Shown here piece by piece: positions 41,220 to 50,988 of a stretch of DNA of 64,000 nucleotides. Location of the stretch: NCBI GenBank assembly GCA_963851085.1, contig CAWKNX010000008.1, forward strand, positions 7,393-71,392. Direction: 5' to 3'. Position numbers and translations under genes: made by a program. Source of the DNA: DATFVJ01 sp963851085 (GTDB taxonomy: Bacteria; Actinomycetota; Actinomycetes; Streptosporangiales; Streptosporangiaceae). Every line of letters starts with the position of its first letter. The first letter of the stretch is position 1. Below the pieces are notes generated by a model. The model made no database searches. It saw nothing but the letters and a program-made list of their open reading frames with translations, and was not told the DNA's origin.

Positions 41220-44108
41220 GTGGCTGATCGTCTTGTTGTCCGTGGTGCGCGCGAGCACAATCTCAAGGACGTCTCGCTGGAGCTGCCGCTTGATGCTCTG
41301 ATTGTCTTCAGTGGGCTGTCCGGGTCTGGCAAGTCCAGCCTGGCCTTCGACACGATCTTCGCCGAAGGCCAGCGCAGGTATGTGGAGTCGCTGTCGGCGT
41401 ATGCCCGGCAGTTCCTGGGCCAGCTGGACAAGCCCGATGTCGACTTCATCGGCGGGTTGTCGCCCGCGGTCTCCATCGACCAGAACGCCGCAGGTCGCAA
41501 CCCGCGTTCGACGGTCGGCACGATCACCGAGGTATACGACTACCTGCGGCTGCTGTACGCGCGGGTGGGCAGGCCGCACTGCCCGGTCTGCGGCCGGCCG
41601 ATCGCGCGGCGGAGCCCGCAGCAGATCGTCGACCGGGTGCTTGAGCTGGCGGAGGGCACCAGGTTCCAGGTGCTCGCCCCGGTCGTGCGGGGACGCCAGG
41701 GCGAATACGCCGAGATGCTGCGCGAGCTGTCGGCCAAGGGCTATTCCCGGGCCAGGGTCGACGGAGTCGTGGTGCCGCTGCACGGCGCGGTCTCCGGCGA
41801 GCTGCCGTCGCTGAAGACCTACGGGAAACACGACATCGAGGTCGTGGTCGACCGGCTGGTCGTGAAGGAGCCGGCCAGGCGCAGGCTCACCGACTCGGTC
41901 GAGACCGCGTTGTCCCTGTCCGGCGGGGTGGTGGTGCTCGACTTCGTGGACCTGCCGGAAGACCACCCGCATCGCGAGCGGATGTTCTCCGAGCACCTGG
42001 CCTGCCTCTACGACGACCTGTCGTTCGAGGAGCTGGAGCCGCGTTCGTTCTCGTTCAACTCGCCGTGGGGCGCCTGCCCGGACTGCGCGGGCCTGGGTAC
42101 CCGGATGGAGGTCGATCCGCAGCTTGTCGTGCCCGATCCGGCACGGACCCTTGCCGATGGCGCGATTGGCCCGTGGAGCGGCGGCCATGTCGGGGACTAT
42201 TTCGCCCGGCTGATCGAGGCGCTCGGTGAGGCAATCGGGTTCAGCATCGACACCCCCTGGGACAAGCTGCCCGCCGCCGCTCAGCATGCTCTGCTGCATG
42301 GGCATGACCAGCAGGTGCATATCCAGTACACGACCAGGAACGGCAGGGTGCGCTCCTACTACACCCACTTCGAAGGCGCGATCCCGTACCTCGAGCGCAA
42401 GCATGCCGAAGGCGGGAATGAGACCAGCCTGGACCGGTTCGCGGGTTTCATGCGGGGGGTGCCGTGCTCGTCGTGCCATGGGGCGCGGCTGAAGCCCATC
42501 GCGCTCGCGGTGCGGGTGGATGGCAGGTCCATCGCGGACCTGTGCGCGCTGCCGGTCGGTGAACTGGCCAACCTGCTGCCCGCGCTGAAGCTGTCCCATC
42601 GCGATACCCAGGTCGCGGCGCCCATCCTGGCCGAGGTTGCCACCCGCCTGAAGTTCCTGCTGGAGGTGGGTCTGGGCTACCTGACCCTGGACCGGGCATC
42701 CGCGACCCTGGCCGGCGGGGAGGCGCAGCGGATCCGGCTGGCCTCCCAGATCGGCTCCGGCCTGGCCGGCGTGCTGTACGTGCTCGATGAACCGTCGATC
42801 GGGCTGCACCAGCGCGACAACCACCGGTTGCTGCAGACCCTGACCCGGCTGCGCGATCTGGGCAACACGCTCATCGTCGTCGAGCACGACGAGGACACCA
42901 TCCGGGCCGCCGACTGGGTGGTCGACATCGGCCCGGGGGCCGGCGAGCACGGCGGCAACATCGTCGTCTCCGGTCCGCTGGCCGAGTTGCTGGCCAGCAG
43001 GGAGTCGCTGACCGGCGCCTACCTGACTGGCAGGGAGTCCATCCCGCTACCCGCCGCGCGCAGGAAGCGGACCTGCGGCAGGGAAATCGTGGTCAAGGGC
43101 GCCAGCGAGCACAACCTGCGCGGCCTGGACGTCGCGTTCCCGCTCGGCTGCTTCATCGCGGTCACCGGTGTGTCCGGCTCCGGCAAGTCGACCCTGGTCG
43201 ACGACATCCTCTACCGTGCGCTGGCCAGAGAACTGCACGGGGCACCGGTCGTGCCCGGCAAGCACACGCAGGTCACCGGGATGGGCCACCTGGACAAGGT
43301 GGTGCACGTCGGCCAGGGCCCGATCGGCCGGACCCCACGGTCCAACCCCGCGACCTACACGGGAGTGTTCGACCACGTCCGCAGGCTGTTCGCGCAGACG
43401 ACGGAGGCGAAGGTCCGCGGCTACCAGCCGGGCAGGTTCTCCTTCAACGTCAAGGGCGGCCGGTGCGAAGCATGCGCCGGCGACGGCACCATCAAGATCG
43501 AGATGCAGTTCCTGCCCGACGTGTACGTGCCGTGCGAGGTCTGCCGCGGCGCCCGGTACAACACCGACACCCTCGGAGTGCGCTACAAGGGCAAGACCAT
43601 CGCCGACGTGCTGAACATGCCGATCGAGGAGGCCGCCGGGTTCTTCGAGGCCATCCCCGCCATCCACCGGCACCTGAAGACCCTCGACGACGTCGGCCTG
43701 GGCTACGTCCGGCTTGGCCAGCCTGCCCCCACGCTGTCCGGCGGGGAGGCGCAGCGGGTCAAGCTCGCCGCCGAGCTGCAGCGCCGCTCCACCGGCCGCA
43801 CCATCTACGTCCTCGACGAGCCCACCACCGGCCTGCACTTCGGCGACATCCGCAAGCTGCTCGGCCTGCTCGGCCGGCTCGTCGACGGCGGCAACACGGT
43901 CATCGTGATCGAGCACAACCTGGACGTGATCAAGACCGCGGACTGGGTCATCGACCTCGGTCCCGAAGGCGGATCCGGCGGCGGCACCGTTGTTGCCACC
44001 GGCACCCCCGAACAGGTCGCTCTTGTCGACGACAGCTACACCGGCCAGTTCCTCAAGAAAATCCTCGGCTTCGACGGGCAGGACGTCGAGGCTCAATTCG
44101 CCGCGTGA
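41220..44108 (+). CDS. uvrA: excinuclease ABC subunit A
   Basis: 962 residues with two ABC ATPase modules. Walker A loops are GLSGSGKSS near the N-terminus and GVSGSGKST in the second half; signature motifs are LAGGEAQRI and LSGGEAQRV. Zinc modules CPVCGRPI, CPDCAGLG with CSSCHGARLKP, and CEACAGDGT with CEVCRGARYN are present. UvrA loads UvrB on damaged DNA in nucleotide excision repair. The motif after the first ABC reads SIDQNAAGRNPRSTVGT, where housekeeping UvrA usually has SIDQKSTSRNPRSTVGT, so this may be a second UvrA. GTG 41220 gives the family start MADRLVVRGAREHNL. Confidence 0.92.
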   Translation: MADRLVVRGAREHNLKDVSLELPLDALIVFSGLSGSGKSSLAFDTIFAEGQRRYVESLSAYARQFLGQLDKPDVDFIGGLSPAVSIDQNAAGRNPRSTVGTITEVYDYLRLLYARVGRPHCPVCGRPIARRSPQQIVDRVLELAEGTRFQVLAPVVRGRQGEYAEMLRELSAKGYSRARVDGVVVPLHGAVSGELPSLKTYGKHDIEVVVDRLVVKEPARRRLTDSVETALSLSGGVVVLDFVDLPEDHPHRERMFSEHLACLYDDLSFEELEPRSFSFNSPWGACPDCAGLGTRMEVDPQLVVPDPARTLADGAIGPWSGGHVGDYFARLIEALGEAIGFSIDTPWDKLPAAAQHALLHGHDQQVHIQYTTRNGRVRSYYTHFEGAIPYLERKHAEGGNETSLDRFAGFMRGVPCSSCHGARLKPIALAVRVDGRSIADLCALPVGELANLLPALKLSHRDTQVAAPILAEVATRLKFLLEVGLGYLTLDRASATLAGGEAQRIRLASQIGSGLAGVLYVLDEPSIGLHQRDNHRLLQTLTRLRDLGNTLIVVEHDEDTIRAADWVVDIGPGAGEHGGNIVVSGPLAELLASRESLTGAYLTGRESIPLPAARRKRTCGREIVVKGASEHNLRGLDVAFPLGCFIAVTGVSGSGKSTLVDDILYRALARELHGAPVVPGKHTQVTGMGHLDKVVHVGQGPIGRTPRSNPATYTGVFDHVRRLFAQTTEAKVRGYQPGRFSFNVKGGRCEACAGDGTIKIEMQFLPDVYVPCEVCRGARYNTDTLGVRYKGKTIADVLNMPIEEAAGFFEAIPAIHRHLKTLDDVGLGYVRLGQPAPTLSGGEAQRVKLAAELQRRSTGRTIYVLDEPTTGLHFGDIRKLLGLLGRLVDGGNTVIVIEHNLDVIKTADWVIDLGPEGGSGGGTVVATGTPEQVALVDDSYTGQFLKKILGFDGQDVEAQFAA

Positions 44109-44290
44109 GGACTTACGACGTGGTGCACAATAACGATTGGCGATCTTGGTTCCACAGGTCCATGCTGGTCACGGTCCCGTGGCTTGACTGCGGGTCTGCG
44201 GAAGCGTGCCCCGATGCTTATTGCGCACCAACTCGTTAACGTCGCCCGGAGCATTGGCGCGCCTCTTAGCCTGCCATCGAGGAGTTCGGT

Positions 44291-44638
44291 TTACGGCTGG
44301 CAGATCTGTTCGACCACGGACGCATCGCTGACCGTGTAGTCCTGCTCGGGCTGACCGCCAGAGCCTCCATGAGCCGCCTCCGCGCTGCCGACATCGGACT
44401 GGAGCATCTCCAGGTCGGCATGGAGTGTCCCGCGCGGTGCCTCCTTGACTGCGCTCGTCAGCGTCCCCGCGAACTCACCCGATGCCAGATTGCCGCCCGG
44501 ATGTGCATGGAACCAGGACTCAAAGTTGCGGCACGCAGCCGCTGCCGAGTGCGCCTGGGCATGGTGAACGGCAGAACCTCCGCACCCGGCCAGGGCCATG
44601 ACGAAACCGGCGGCAACCGGAACGATCTTGTGTTTCAT
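44291..44638 (-). CDS. small putative lipoprotein
   Basis: 115 residues: a signal peptide ending in LAGC (lipobox), then a helical domain with the conserved-looking segment CRNFESWFHAHPGGN and a C-terminal CQP that could pair with the internal Cys. ATG 44638. Similar small lipoproteins are common in actinobacteria without known role. Confidence 0.75.
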   Translation of the reverse strand: MKHKIVPVAAGFVMALAGCGGSAVHHAQAHSAAAACRNFESWFHAHPGGNLASGEFAGTLTSAVKEAPRGTLHADLEMLQSDVGSAEAAHGGSGGQPEQDYTVSDASVVEQICQP

Positions 44639-44924
44639 GGCAGGTACCTGCGTTGGTACCTCTACGACGCGGGAAGCACGCAGTTGGGTTGACTGGGTGA
44701 GTCAGTGGCGCCGTCTGATGTCGGGCCGGTGGCGGAATGGCCTCGCTGGCGTGAGGTTCTGGGCGCCATGGATGTCCCTGAAGAAAATCGGGACGACCCG
44801 TACGGCAGGGCAGGGGAGATGGCGCCAGCTTGGCCGCGGCGCCCTGCGGGTCGCGGGCCGGCCAGGTCACCGCCTCGCCCGGGACGAGCCAGCACTGCCT
44901 GTCGGTGCACCACACGGTCGCGGC

Positions 44925-45038
44925 GCGACAGTCGCGATCCGCGACTCCAAGAACCCCGGCGGCGGCCATCTCACCCTTGACGCGGCCGACTGGAAGGCGT
45001 TCCGCGACTGGGTGAAGCACGGGAGCTACGACCAGTGA
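44925..45038 (+). pseudogene. DUF397 C-terminal fragment
   Basis: ATVAIRDSKNPGGGHLTLDA then ADWKAFRDWVKHG is the second half of a DUF397 domain (VAVRDSKxPxGPxLxFxxxxWxAF). The first half, with the SSYSxGxxxCVEV motif, is not found in any frame upstream (44639-44924 has no supported gene). DUF397 proteins normally pair with an XRE-type regulator, which is also absent. Confidence 0.45.
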
Positions 45039-45096
45039 CCAGCTGCCGACTCCACGAGACACCCGTCCCGCGGAGGACCCCAACGGTGCACCCGCG

Positions 45097-45153
45097 TTCA
45101 TGATCGCGGTAACTATTCCGCGGATACAGCGGAAAAGTTACCGCGATCATGAA
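45097..45153. repeat. 57-bp palindromic repeat, copy 2
   Basis: The outer 18-bp arms are identical to copy 1 at 26690-26746. Here the inner part also pairs (TTCCGC with GCGGAA), leaving a 7-base loop GGATACA, so almost the whole element can fold as one hairpin. It is intergenic between the DUF397 fragment and the HD-GYP gene. Confidence 0.95.
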
Positions 45154-45306
45154 AAGGCGACCTCGACCAGCACAAGCCCGGCCGCACCTGGCCCTGTCGT
45201 GAGCATGAAAGCGGCGCGTGCCTCGCCGGGCGGCCGACCTCTGGGCCCCTGACCGCCTAGCTTGCACGTGCCTGCCCCGGCCCAGTTCCCCGCTTATATT
45301 CGGGTT

Positions 45307-46887
45307 ATGGCGGAGTCTGCGGCACCCTCTAGTGTCCGACTCGCCGAACTGCTAGCTGTCTTGTCACTGGCAACCGACCTGGGCATGGGCCAGCCGATGG
45401 AGCATGTGCTGCGCCAGTGCCTGATTTGCTTGCGGCTGGCCCAGCGCCTGGGTCTGGACGAGGCCGACCGCGAGGTCGTCTACTACGCAGCCCTGCTGGC
45501 CTGGGTGGGCTGCCACGTAGATGCCTATGAGCAAGCGAAATGGTTCGGCGACGACATGGCGCTCAAGGCCGATTTCCGCCGCGTCGATTTCGCCTCTGCC
45601 GCCGCCGGGCCGCTGTTCATGCTCCGCCATCTCGGCGCTGGCAGGCCCATGGTGGAGCGGGCCCGGCTCGGGGTTGCCTTTCTCGGCGATGGCCGCCGGG
45701 CGGCGGAGGCGATGCTGGAAAATCACTGGCTCGCGGCTGATGAGCTGGCAGCGCGGCTGGGCCTGGCCCAGCGCGTGCGCGACAGCATCGAGCAGACCTT
45801 CGAACGCTGGGATGGCAAAGGCGTCCCGAAGGGAGCAAGGGGGGAGGAGATCCTCCTGACCTCCCGGCTGGTCACGCTAGCCGACGTGGTCGAGGTCTTT
45901 CATCGCGCCGGTGGGACGGACGCCGCGATCGCGGTTGCCAGGCAGCGACGTGGGACGCAATTCGACCCGCAGGTCGTGGACATCTTCGCCGACGAGGCGG
46001 CATCGTTGTTCGCGGGCCTCGACGAGGCGAGCAGTTGGGAAGCCGTCATCGGGGCAGAGCCAGCCCTGGGGGCGCGGCTGGCCGACGCGGAGTTCGAGGC
46101 CGCGCTCGAGGCGATTGCCGACTTCACCGACGTAAAGTCGCCATACACCATCGGCCATTCGCGAGGTATGGCCGACCTTGCTGGCGAAGCCGCGCGCATC
46201 TTCGGACTGGGCGGCCAGGCCGCGAAATTGGTCCGCAGGGCCGGGCTGGTGCATGATCTCGGCCGCCTTGGCGTGTCGAACGCGATCTGGGACAAGCAGG
46301 GCGGGCTCAGCCACGCCGAGACCGAACGGGTGCGCCTTCATCCGTATCTCACCGAGCGCATGCTGGCGTGCTCGCCCGCGCTCGCCCCGCTGGCCGCTGT
46401 CGCCGTCCAGCACCATGAGCGACTGGACGGTTCCGGCTACCCGCGCGGCCTGTCTGGCGGTGCCGTTAGCCGCGACGGGCGGGTGCTGGCTGCCGCCGAC
46501 TTCTACCACTCGCGGACCGAGCCGCGGCCGCACCGGCCCGCAGGCACGGCTGACGAGGCGGCCGCCCAGTTGCGCGCCGAGGCCCGGGCTGGCCGGATGG
46601 ATGGTGAGGCGGTAGCCGCCGTGCTGCGCGCCGCTGGTCACCGCGCCACCCGCCGACAAGCGAGGCCGGCTGGCCTTACCGGCCGTGAGGTTGAAGTCCT
46701 CCGGCTGCTGGCCCGTGGCCTGTCGAACAAGGAGATCGGCGAGCGTCTCGTCATCTCGCGCAAGACGGCCAGCCATCACGTCGAGCACATCTACACCAAG
46801 ACGGGCGCCACCAACCGGGCGCTTGCCAGCCTGTTCGCCGCCAACCACGGGCTGGTAGGCGACTCGTCCGGCACGGACAGCCGGTAG
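45307..46887 (+). CDS. HD-GYP domain protein with LuxR-type DNA-binding tail
   Basis: 526 residues. The N-terminal half is helical with a degenerate HD-like region. The second half has the HD-GYP motif: HSRGMADLAGEAAR, LVHDLGRLGVSNAIW, VQHHERLDGSGYPRG. The last 65 residues are a LuxR/GerE helix-turn-helix (LTGREVEVLRLLARGLSNKE then ISRKTASHHVEHIYTKTG). HD-GYP proteins hydrolyse cyclic di-GMP or bind it; joining one to a LuxR domain suggests a transcription factor whose activity follows that turnover. ATG 45307 is chosen over 45262. Confidence 0.88.
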   Translation: MAESAAPSSVRLAELLAVLSLATDLGMGQPMEHVLRQCLICLRLAQRLGLDEADREVVYYAALLAWVGCHVDAYEQAKWFGDDMALKADFRRVDFASAAAGPLFMLRHLGAGRPMVERARLGVAFLGDGRRAAEAMLENHWLAADELAARLGLAQRVRDSIEQTFERWDGKGVPKGARGEEILLTSRLVTLADVVEVFHRAGGTDAAIAVARQRRGTQFDPQVVDIFADEAASLFAGLDEASSWEAVIGAEPALGARLADAEFEAALEAIADFTDVKSPYTIGHSRGMADLAGEAARIFGLGGQAAKLVRRAGLVHDLGRLGVSNAIWDKQGGLSHAETERVRLHPYLTERMLACSPALAPLAAVAVQHHERLDGSGYPRGLSGGAVSRDGRVLAAADFYHSRTEPRPHRPAGTADEAAAQLRAEARAGRMDGEAVAAVLRAAGHRATRRQARPAGLTGREVEVLRLLARGLSNKEIGERLVISRKTASHHVEHIYTKTGATNRALASLFAANHGLVGDSSGTDSR

Positions 46888-46924
46888 GCCGGGCCGTTCC
46901 CTGAGGGCACCGGGACGCGGCTCG

Positions 46925-47317
46925 TCAGCTTGCTGCCGGGTCCTCGTCCCGGAACGGCTGGTAACCAGAGCAGAGGACCCGCATCCAGGTGATGTGCGCG
47001 CTGTCGGTGCTGTAGTAGGCCTGCTGCTCGACCAGATAGTCGCTGCCGGAGCGGCACACGCGCATGCGGTAGGCGACATGCTCGCGCTCCGACACCCTGC
47101 CGGTGCTGACCGAACACAGTTTCTGGATGTGGTCCTCGGCGCCGAACCAGTGCCCAAAGATGATCTCCTCGACCACCTGGCTGGGAGTGGTGGCCTGCCA
47201 GTGGCGGCCCGGCGTCAGGGCCTGGAAGTCGATCCTGTCGGCCAGCAGTGCGCAAAGCGCGGTCTCGTCCTTGGCTGCGAGAGCCCGCGCGAAGCGCTCA
47301 CCAGTGGTAGCCATCAT
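46925..47317 (-). CDS. SnoaL/NTF2-like fold protein
   Basis: 130 residues with the cone-shaped NTF2 pattern: a first helix (RFARALAAKDETALCALLAD), IDFQALTPGRHW, a second helical segment (SQVVEEIIFGHWF), then the curved sheet (REHVAYRMRVCRSGSDYLVE, QQAYYSTDSAHITWMRVLCSG). Members are ligand-binding or isomerase-like; no catalytic Asp/His pair can be assigned. ATGATG start behind AGGGGAAGAACC. It follows the DsrE-like gene after 44 bp and should be cotranscribed with it. Confidence 0.8.
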   Translation of the reverse strand: MMATTGERFARALAAKDETALCALLADRIDFQALTPGRHWQATTPSQVVEEIIFGHWFGAEDHIQKLCSVSTGRVSEREHVAYRMRVCRSGSDYLVEQQAYYSTDSAHITWMRVLCSGYQPFRDEDPAAS

Positions 47318-47361
47318 GGTTCTTCCCCTGATCGTGTCAGTAGCTGAACGTGGTCGCGGGC

Positions 47362-47703
47362 TCATCGCCGATCCATTCCCACATCGGGCGCGGTGCCGCC
47401 GAGCGCAGCGTTCCCCAGCAGGGCGTCTTCGCCGAGATGTCGGGCGTTGAAGCAGATGGGGCAGACCAGGTAACGGCCGTCGGCGCCCTGGAAGCGCTTG
47501 GCAAGCTCGGGCAGTGACGGGCACCCCTCGCAGGCCACGCCCTGTGCTACGCCCTCCAGCGCGAGCCGCACCGCCTCCTTGGTGAGGAACATCAGGGTCG
47601 GGCGCTGCTGCTCGGCCGCTGCCACGGCGCCGAGGAACGCCACGCTGACCTTCTCTGGGTCCTCCAAACCGGTCGTCAGGCTGATGACTGCCTTGCCGTT
47701 CAT
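47362..47703 (-). CDS. DsrE-like family protein
   Basis: 113 residues with the DsrE/DsrF alpha/beta fold: KAVISLTTGLEDPEKVSVAF, PTLMFLTKEAVRLALEG, and two Cys pairs, ACEGCPSL and VCPICFNAR. Such pairs suggest sulfur or thiol-redox chemistry or zinc binding. GAGGAGAC site at ATG 47703. In an operon with the SnoaL-like gene. Confidence 0.85.
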   Translation of the reverse strand: MNGKAVISLTTGLEDPEKVSVAFLGAVAAAEQQRPTLMFLTKEAVRLALEGVAQGVACEGCPSLPELAKRFQGADGRYLVCPICFNARHLGEDALLGNAALGGTAPDVGMDRR

Positions 47704-47952
47704 GTCGTCTCCTCTCCACAGCCCGAGCCAGCATTGCCGCCGGGACTGCTGTTGCGGCTTCTGCTGCGAGCGGCACTGCGACCCCTCGTGGCTTCTGAGG
47801 ATGGCGTGCGGCGGGCGATCAGCGCATGGGGCGGCTGCCCCATATTTCAGCCCCGGGGAGGAGGTGCCGACGCAGAGTCGCGGTCAGTCCGGGTCACAGG
47901 CTCGCCGACATGTCCCCGGGTCGAACACGTCATGGGGTTCGGGGGCAGTTCG

Positions 47953-50052
47953 TTACTCCTGGCGTCGGAGGGCGACGACGGAGCGCCCGGCGACGGGAAG
48001 AGCCCGGCCGCTCTTGAGGGACTTCCCCTCCCGGCCAGGATCCGAGGTGTCAAGGACCAGTTCCCACCGCTCACCCCACTGCTTGGGCAGCGTCCATTTG
48101 ATGGGCTCGTCGTGGGCGTTGAAGAGCAGCAGGAAGGAATCGTCGGTCACCCGCTGGCCGCGGCGGTCACGCTCAGCAATCGCCTCACCGTTGAGGAAGA
48201 GGCCGACCGATCGGGCAAACCCCACGTCCCAGTCGTCGTCGCTCATCTCGGCCGCGTCCGGCTTGCACCAGCCAAGCTCGACAGAACCTTCGACGGGACG
48301 GCCCTGCAGGTAGCGCCGTCTGCGCAGCACGGGATGCTCAAGCCGCAACGCGATGAGGTGGCGGGTGAAGCCGAGAAGTCCCTCGTCAACGCGGTCCCAG
48401 TCGTGCCAGGAGATCTCGTTGTCCTGGCAGTAGGCGTTGTTGTTCCCGCCCTGGGTGCGCCCGGATTCGTCCCCGGCGAGCAGCATCGTGACCCCCTGGG
48501 AGAGCAGCAAGGTGGCCAGGAAGTTGCGCTGCTGCTTGCTTCGCAGCGCTAGGACGCCTTCGTCGTCCGTATCGCCCTCGGCGCCGCAGTTCCAGGAGCG
48601 GTTGTGGCTTTCGCCGTCGGCGCCGCCTTCACCGTTGGCCTCATTGTGCTTCTCGTCGTAGGAGACCAGGTCGCGAAGGGTGAAGCCATCGTGGGCGGTG
48701 ACGAAATTGACGCTGGCCCCGGGGTGGCGCATATCGGCCTGGTAGAGGTCGGAACTGCCGGTCAGACGGGAGGCGAACTCGCCGAGGGTGGCGGGCTCGC
48801 CCCGCCAGAAGTCCCGCACTGTGTCCCGGTAACGGCCGTTCCACTCCGACCACACGGCGGGGAAATTGCCCACCTGATAGCCGCCTTCGCCGATGTCCCA
48901 CGGCTCGGCGATCAGCTTGACCTGGGAGACCACAGGGTCCTGCTGGATGAGGTCGAAGAAGGCAGACAGACGGTCGACCTCGTGGAACTGGCGCGCCAGG
49001 CTGGCGGCCAGGTCGAAGCGGAACCCGTCGACATGCATCGCGGTCACCCAGTAGCGGAGCGAGTCCATAATTAACTGCAGGGTGTGCGGGTGGCGCACGT
49101 TGAGGCTGTTCCCGGTCCCGGTGGTGTCGTAATAGAAGCGGGGATTGTCGGCCACGAGGCGGTAGTAGGCGGCGTTGTCGATGCCCTTCATGGACAGGAC
49201 CGGGCCCAGGTGATTGCCCTCGGCGGTGTGGTTGTAGACGACATCGAGAATCACCTCGATGTCGGCCTGGTGGAATGCCCGGACCATCGCCTTGAACTCG
49301 GCGACCTGCTCGCCCCGCTGGCCGGCGGCGGCGTATTCGTTGTGGGGGGCGAGGAAGCCGATCGAGTTGTAACCCCAGTAGTTCCGCAGACCCCGCTCGA
49401 TGAGGTGGGCGTCATGGACGAACTGCTGAATGGGGAGCAACTCCACGGCCGTGACGCCGAGCCTGGTGAGGTACTCGAGTGCGGCGGGGTGGGCCAGGCC
49501 GGCGTAGGTGCCGCGTTGGGCCTCGGGGATGCCGGGATGCCGGGCAGTGAAGCCCTTGACGTGCATCTCGTATATGACCGACTCGTTGAGGGGGATGCCT
49601 GGGGGCCGGTCGTTGCCCCAATCGAAGAAGGGGTTGTGCACGACGGCCTTCGGCACGTGCGCGGCGCTGTCGTCGTCATTGCGGGAGTTATCGTCGCCGA
49701 AGGTATACGGGAAGCAGGCCTGGTCCCAGTCGACCTCGCCTTCGATGGCCTTGGCATAGGGATCGAGGAGCAGCTTGGCCGGGTTACAGCGCGGGCCGTG
49801 CTCCGGCGCCCACGGCCCGTGAACCCGATAGCCGTAGCGCTGCCCGGGCGTCACCGCCGGGAGGTAGGCGTGCCAGCAGAAAGCGTCGACCTCCTCGAGA
49901 CCAACCCGCTGCTCACCACCGTCGTCGTCGAAGAGGCAGAGTTCGACTCCTTCGGCGACCTCGGAGAACAACGAGAAGTTCGTCCCGGCGCCGTCGTAGG
50001 CGGCTCCGAGGGGATAGGCACGACCTGGCCAGGTCTCGATGGCCTCGCTCAT
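47953..50052 (-). CDS. glgX: glycogen debranching enzyme GlgX
   Basis: 699 residues: an N-terminal CBM48 domain (YDGAGTNFSLFSEVAEGVEL), then the GH13 (beta/alpha)8 barrel. Catalytic residues are in DGFRFDLA (nucleophile Asp), IAEPWDIGEGGY (acid/base Glu) and TAHDGFTL (transition-state Asp), with NHTAEGN in conserved region I. The NYWGYNSIGFLAPHN and WNCGAEG segments are typical of GlgX/TreX. It cleaves alpha-1,6 branches of phosphorylase-limited glycogen. ATG 50052. No other glycogen gene adjoins it. Confidence 0.94.
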   Translation of the reverse strand: MSEAIETWPGRAYPLGAAYDGAGTNFSLFSEVAEGVELCLFDDDGGEQRVGLEEVDAFCWHAYLPAVTPGQRYGYRVHGPWAPEHGPRCNPAKLLLDPYAKAIEGEVDWDQACFPYTFGDDNSRNDDDSAAHVPKAVVHNPFFDWGNDRPPGIPLNESVIYEMHVKGFTARHPGIPEAQRGTYAGLAHPAALEYLTRLGVTAVELLPIQQFVHDAHLIERGLRNYWGYNSIGFLAPHNEYAAAGQRGEQVAEFKAMVRAFHQADIEVILDVVYNHTAEGNHLGPVLSMKGIDNAAYYRLVADNPRFYYDTTGTGNSLNVRHPHTLQLIMDSLRYWVTAMHVDGFRFDLAASLARQFHEVDRLSAFFDLIQQDPVVSQVKLIAEPWDIGEGGYQVGNFPAVWSEWNGRYRDTVRDFWRGEPATLGEFASRLTGSSDLYQADMRHPGASVNFVTAHDGFTLRDLVSYDEKHNEANGEGGADGESHNRSWNCGAEGDTDDEGVLALRSKQQRNFLATLLLSQGVTMLLAGDESGRTQGGNNNAYCQDNEISWHDWDRVDEGLLGFTRHLIALRLEHPVLRRRRYLQGRPVEGSVELGWCKPDAAEMSDDDWDVGFARSVGLFLNGEAIAERDRRGQRVTDDSFLLLFNAHDEPIKWTLPKQWGERWELVLDTSDPGREGKSLKSGRALPVAGRSVVALRRQE

Positions 50053-50599
50053 GTGCGGCTGATCCTGTTCGTCGTCGGCATCGGGGCTATGCAGCGCCGG
50101 TCATGGCGCACCTGATTCGGTCAGGATGGCGACGGTGCCGGGTGGAAGGGCTGGGCCGTGTCGCGTCCTTTCGACAGGGCATCGGAAATGCAGAGGAGCG
50201 CTGGCTGACTGGGCCGGCCCGGAAGGTCCAGGCTATGGCACAGAGGCTGCCGGTCACTACGGCTGGTCCCCGGCGGACGACCAGCCAACCGGTGTCTAGG
50301 TCGCATTAAGTCTCGATGCGGTCGAGGCTGGGGCGATGAGCACCCGGATCTGCCCGTCGGCCAGTAGCAGGCTGAACCGTGGCGGGAGCAGCCGGAACAC
50401 GCTGTGCAATCGGCCGGCAGCCGTACCGTCTGGGGTCGGCCAGGGCCAGTGCGGGACGGGTCAGGAGCCGGCGGGCTTGATGCCGAGCCTGGCCGAAATG
50501 CGGCCCACGCGCGGGGCGACGACGGGGTTGCGGCGCAGCCACGCAAGCGAGACCTGCGCCCGGCTGACGCCCCCGGCCTAAGCTACGCCTGCGGCCGCG
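50053..50599. other. region with no supported gene
   Basis: Between glgX and the aldo/keto reductase remnant I find only frames of low protein character on both strands. It probably holds the glgX promoter and further decayed sequence. Confidence 0.4.
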
Positions 50600-50880
50600 T
50601 CGCTGATGGCGCGGTCGCTCGACTCTTGGGTGCCACACGATCGTGCCGATCCCCTCGTCGGCGCACAGCGGCAGCATCTCCCCTCCTCCTCGCGGGCGAG
50701 CAGGTTGTAGTGGTCCTGCATCGAGACGAACCGCGCCCAGCCGCGCTGCCGCTGCAGGTGCAGCACCTTGCTGAACTCCCACGCGTGCATCGACGAGGCG
50801 CCGAGGTAACGGGGCCTTGCCGGCCTTCACGACGTCGTGCAGGGCCTCCAGCGTCTCCTCGATCAGGGGTCGGCGAAGTC
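50600..50880 (-). pseudogene. aldo/keto reductase remnant
   Basis: Pieces of a YghZ-type aldo/keto reductase appear in two frames in the correct order: EETLEALHDVVKAGKA (about 50815-50865), MHAWEFSKVLHLQRQRGWAR then VSMQDHYNLLAREEE (about 50685-50790), and EMLPLCADEGIGTIVWHP (about 50630-50685). In intact members they are contiguous, separated by RYLGASS. Both ends of the gene and the catalytic Asp-Tyr-Lys-His region are missing. Confidence 0.7.
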
Positions 50881-50985
50881 CTTCAGCGCCTGCGAGGAGG
50901 CCGGCCGCATCCGGCCCGGCCCCGACCCCGACGACGTCCTGCTCCTCATGGGCTTCCGCTGGCGTCTCGAGGTGTTTCTGCGCCT
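50867..50985 (+). pseudogene. possible TetR-family C-terminal fragment
   Basis: One frame reads LREEAGRIRPGPDPDDVLLL then MGFRWRLEVF, which resembles the last helices of SbtR-type TetR regulators. It is very short, and no helix-turn-helix is nearby. Confidence 0.3.
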
Positions 50986-50988
50986 TTG

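Noticed and set aside
41175..42950. 591-codon minus-strand frame
   Set aside because: Antisense to uvrA, low-complexity composition and no family motif.
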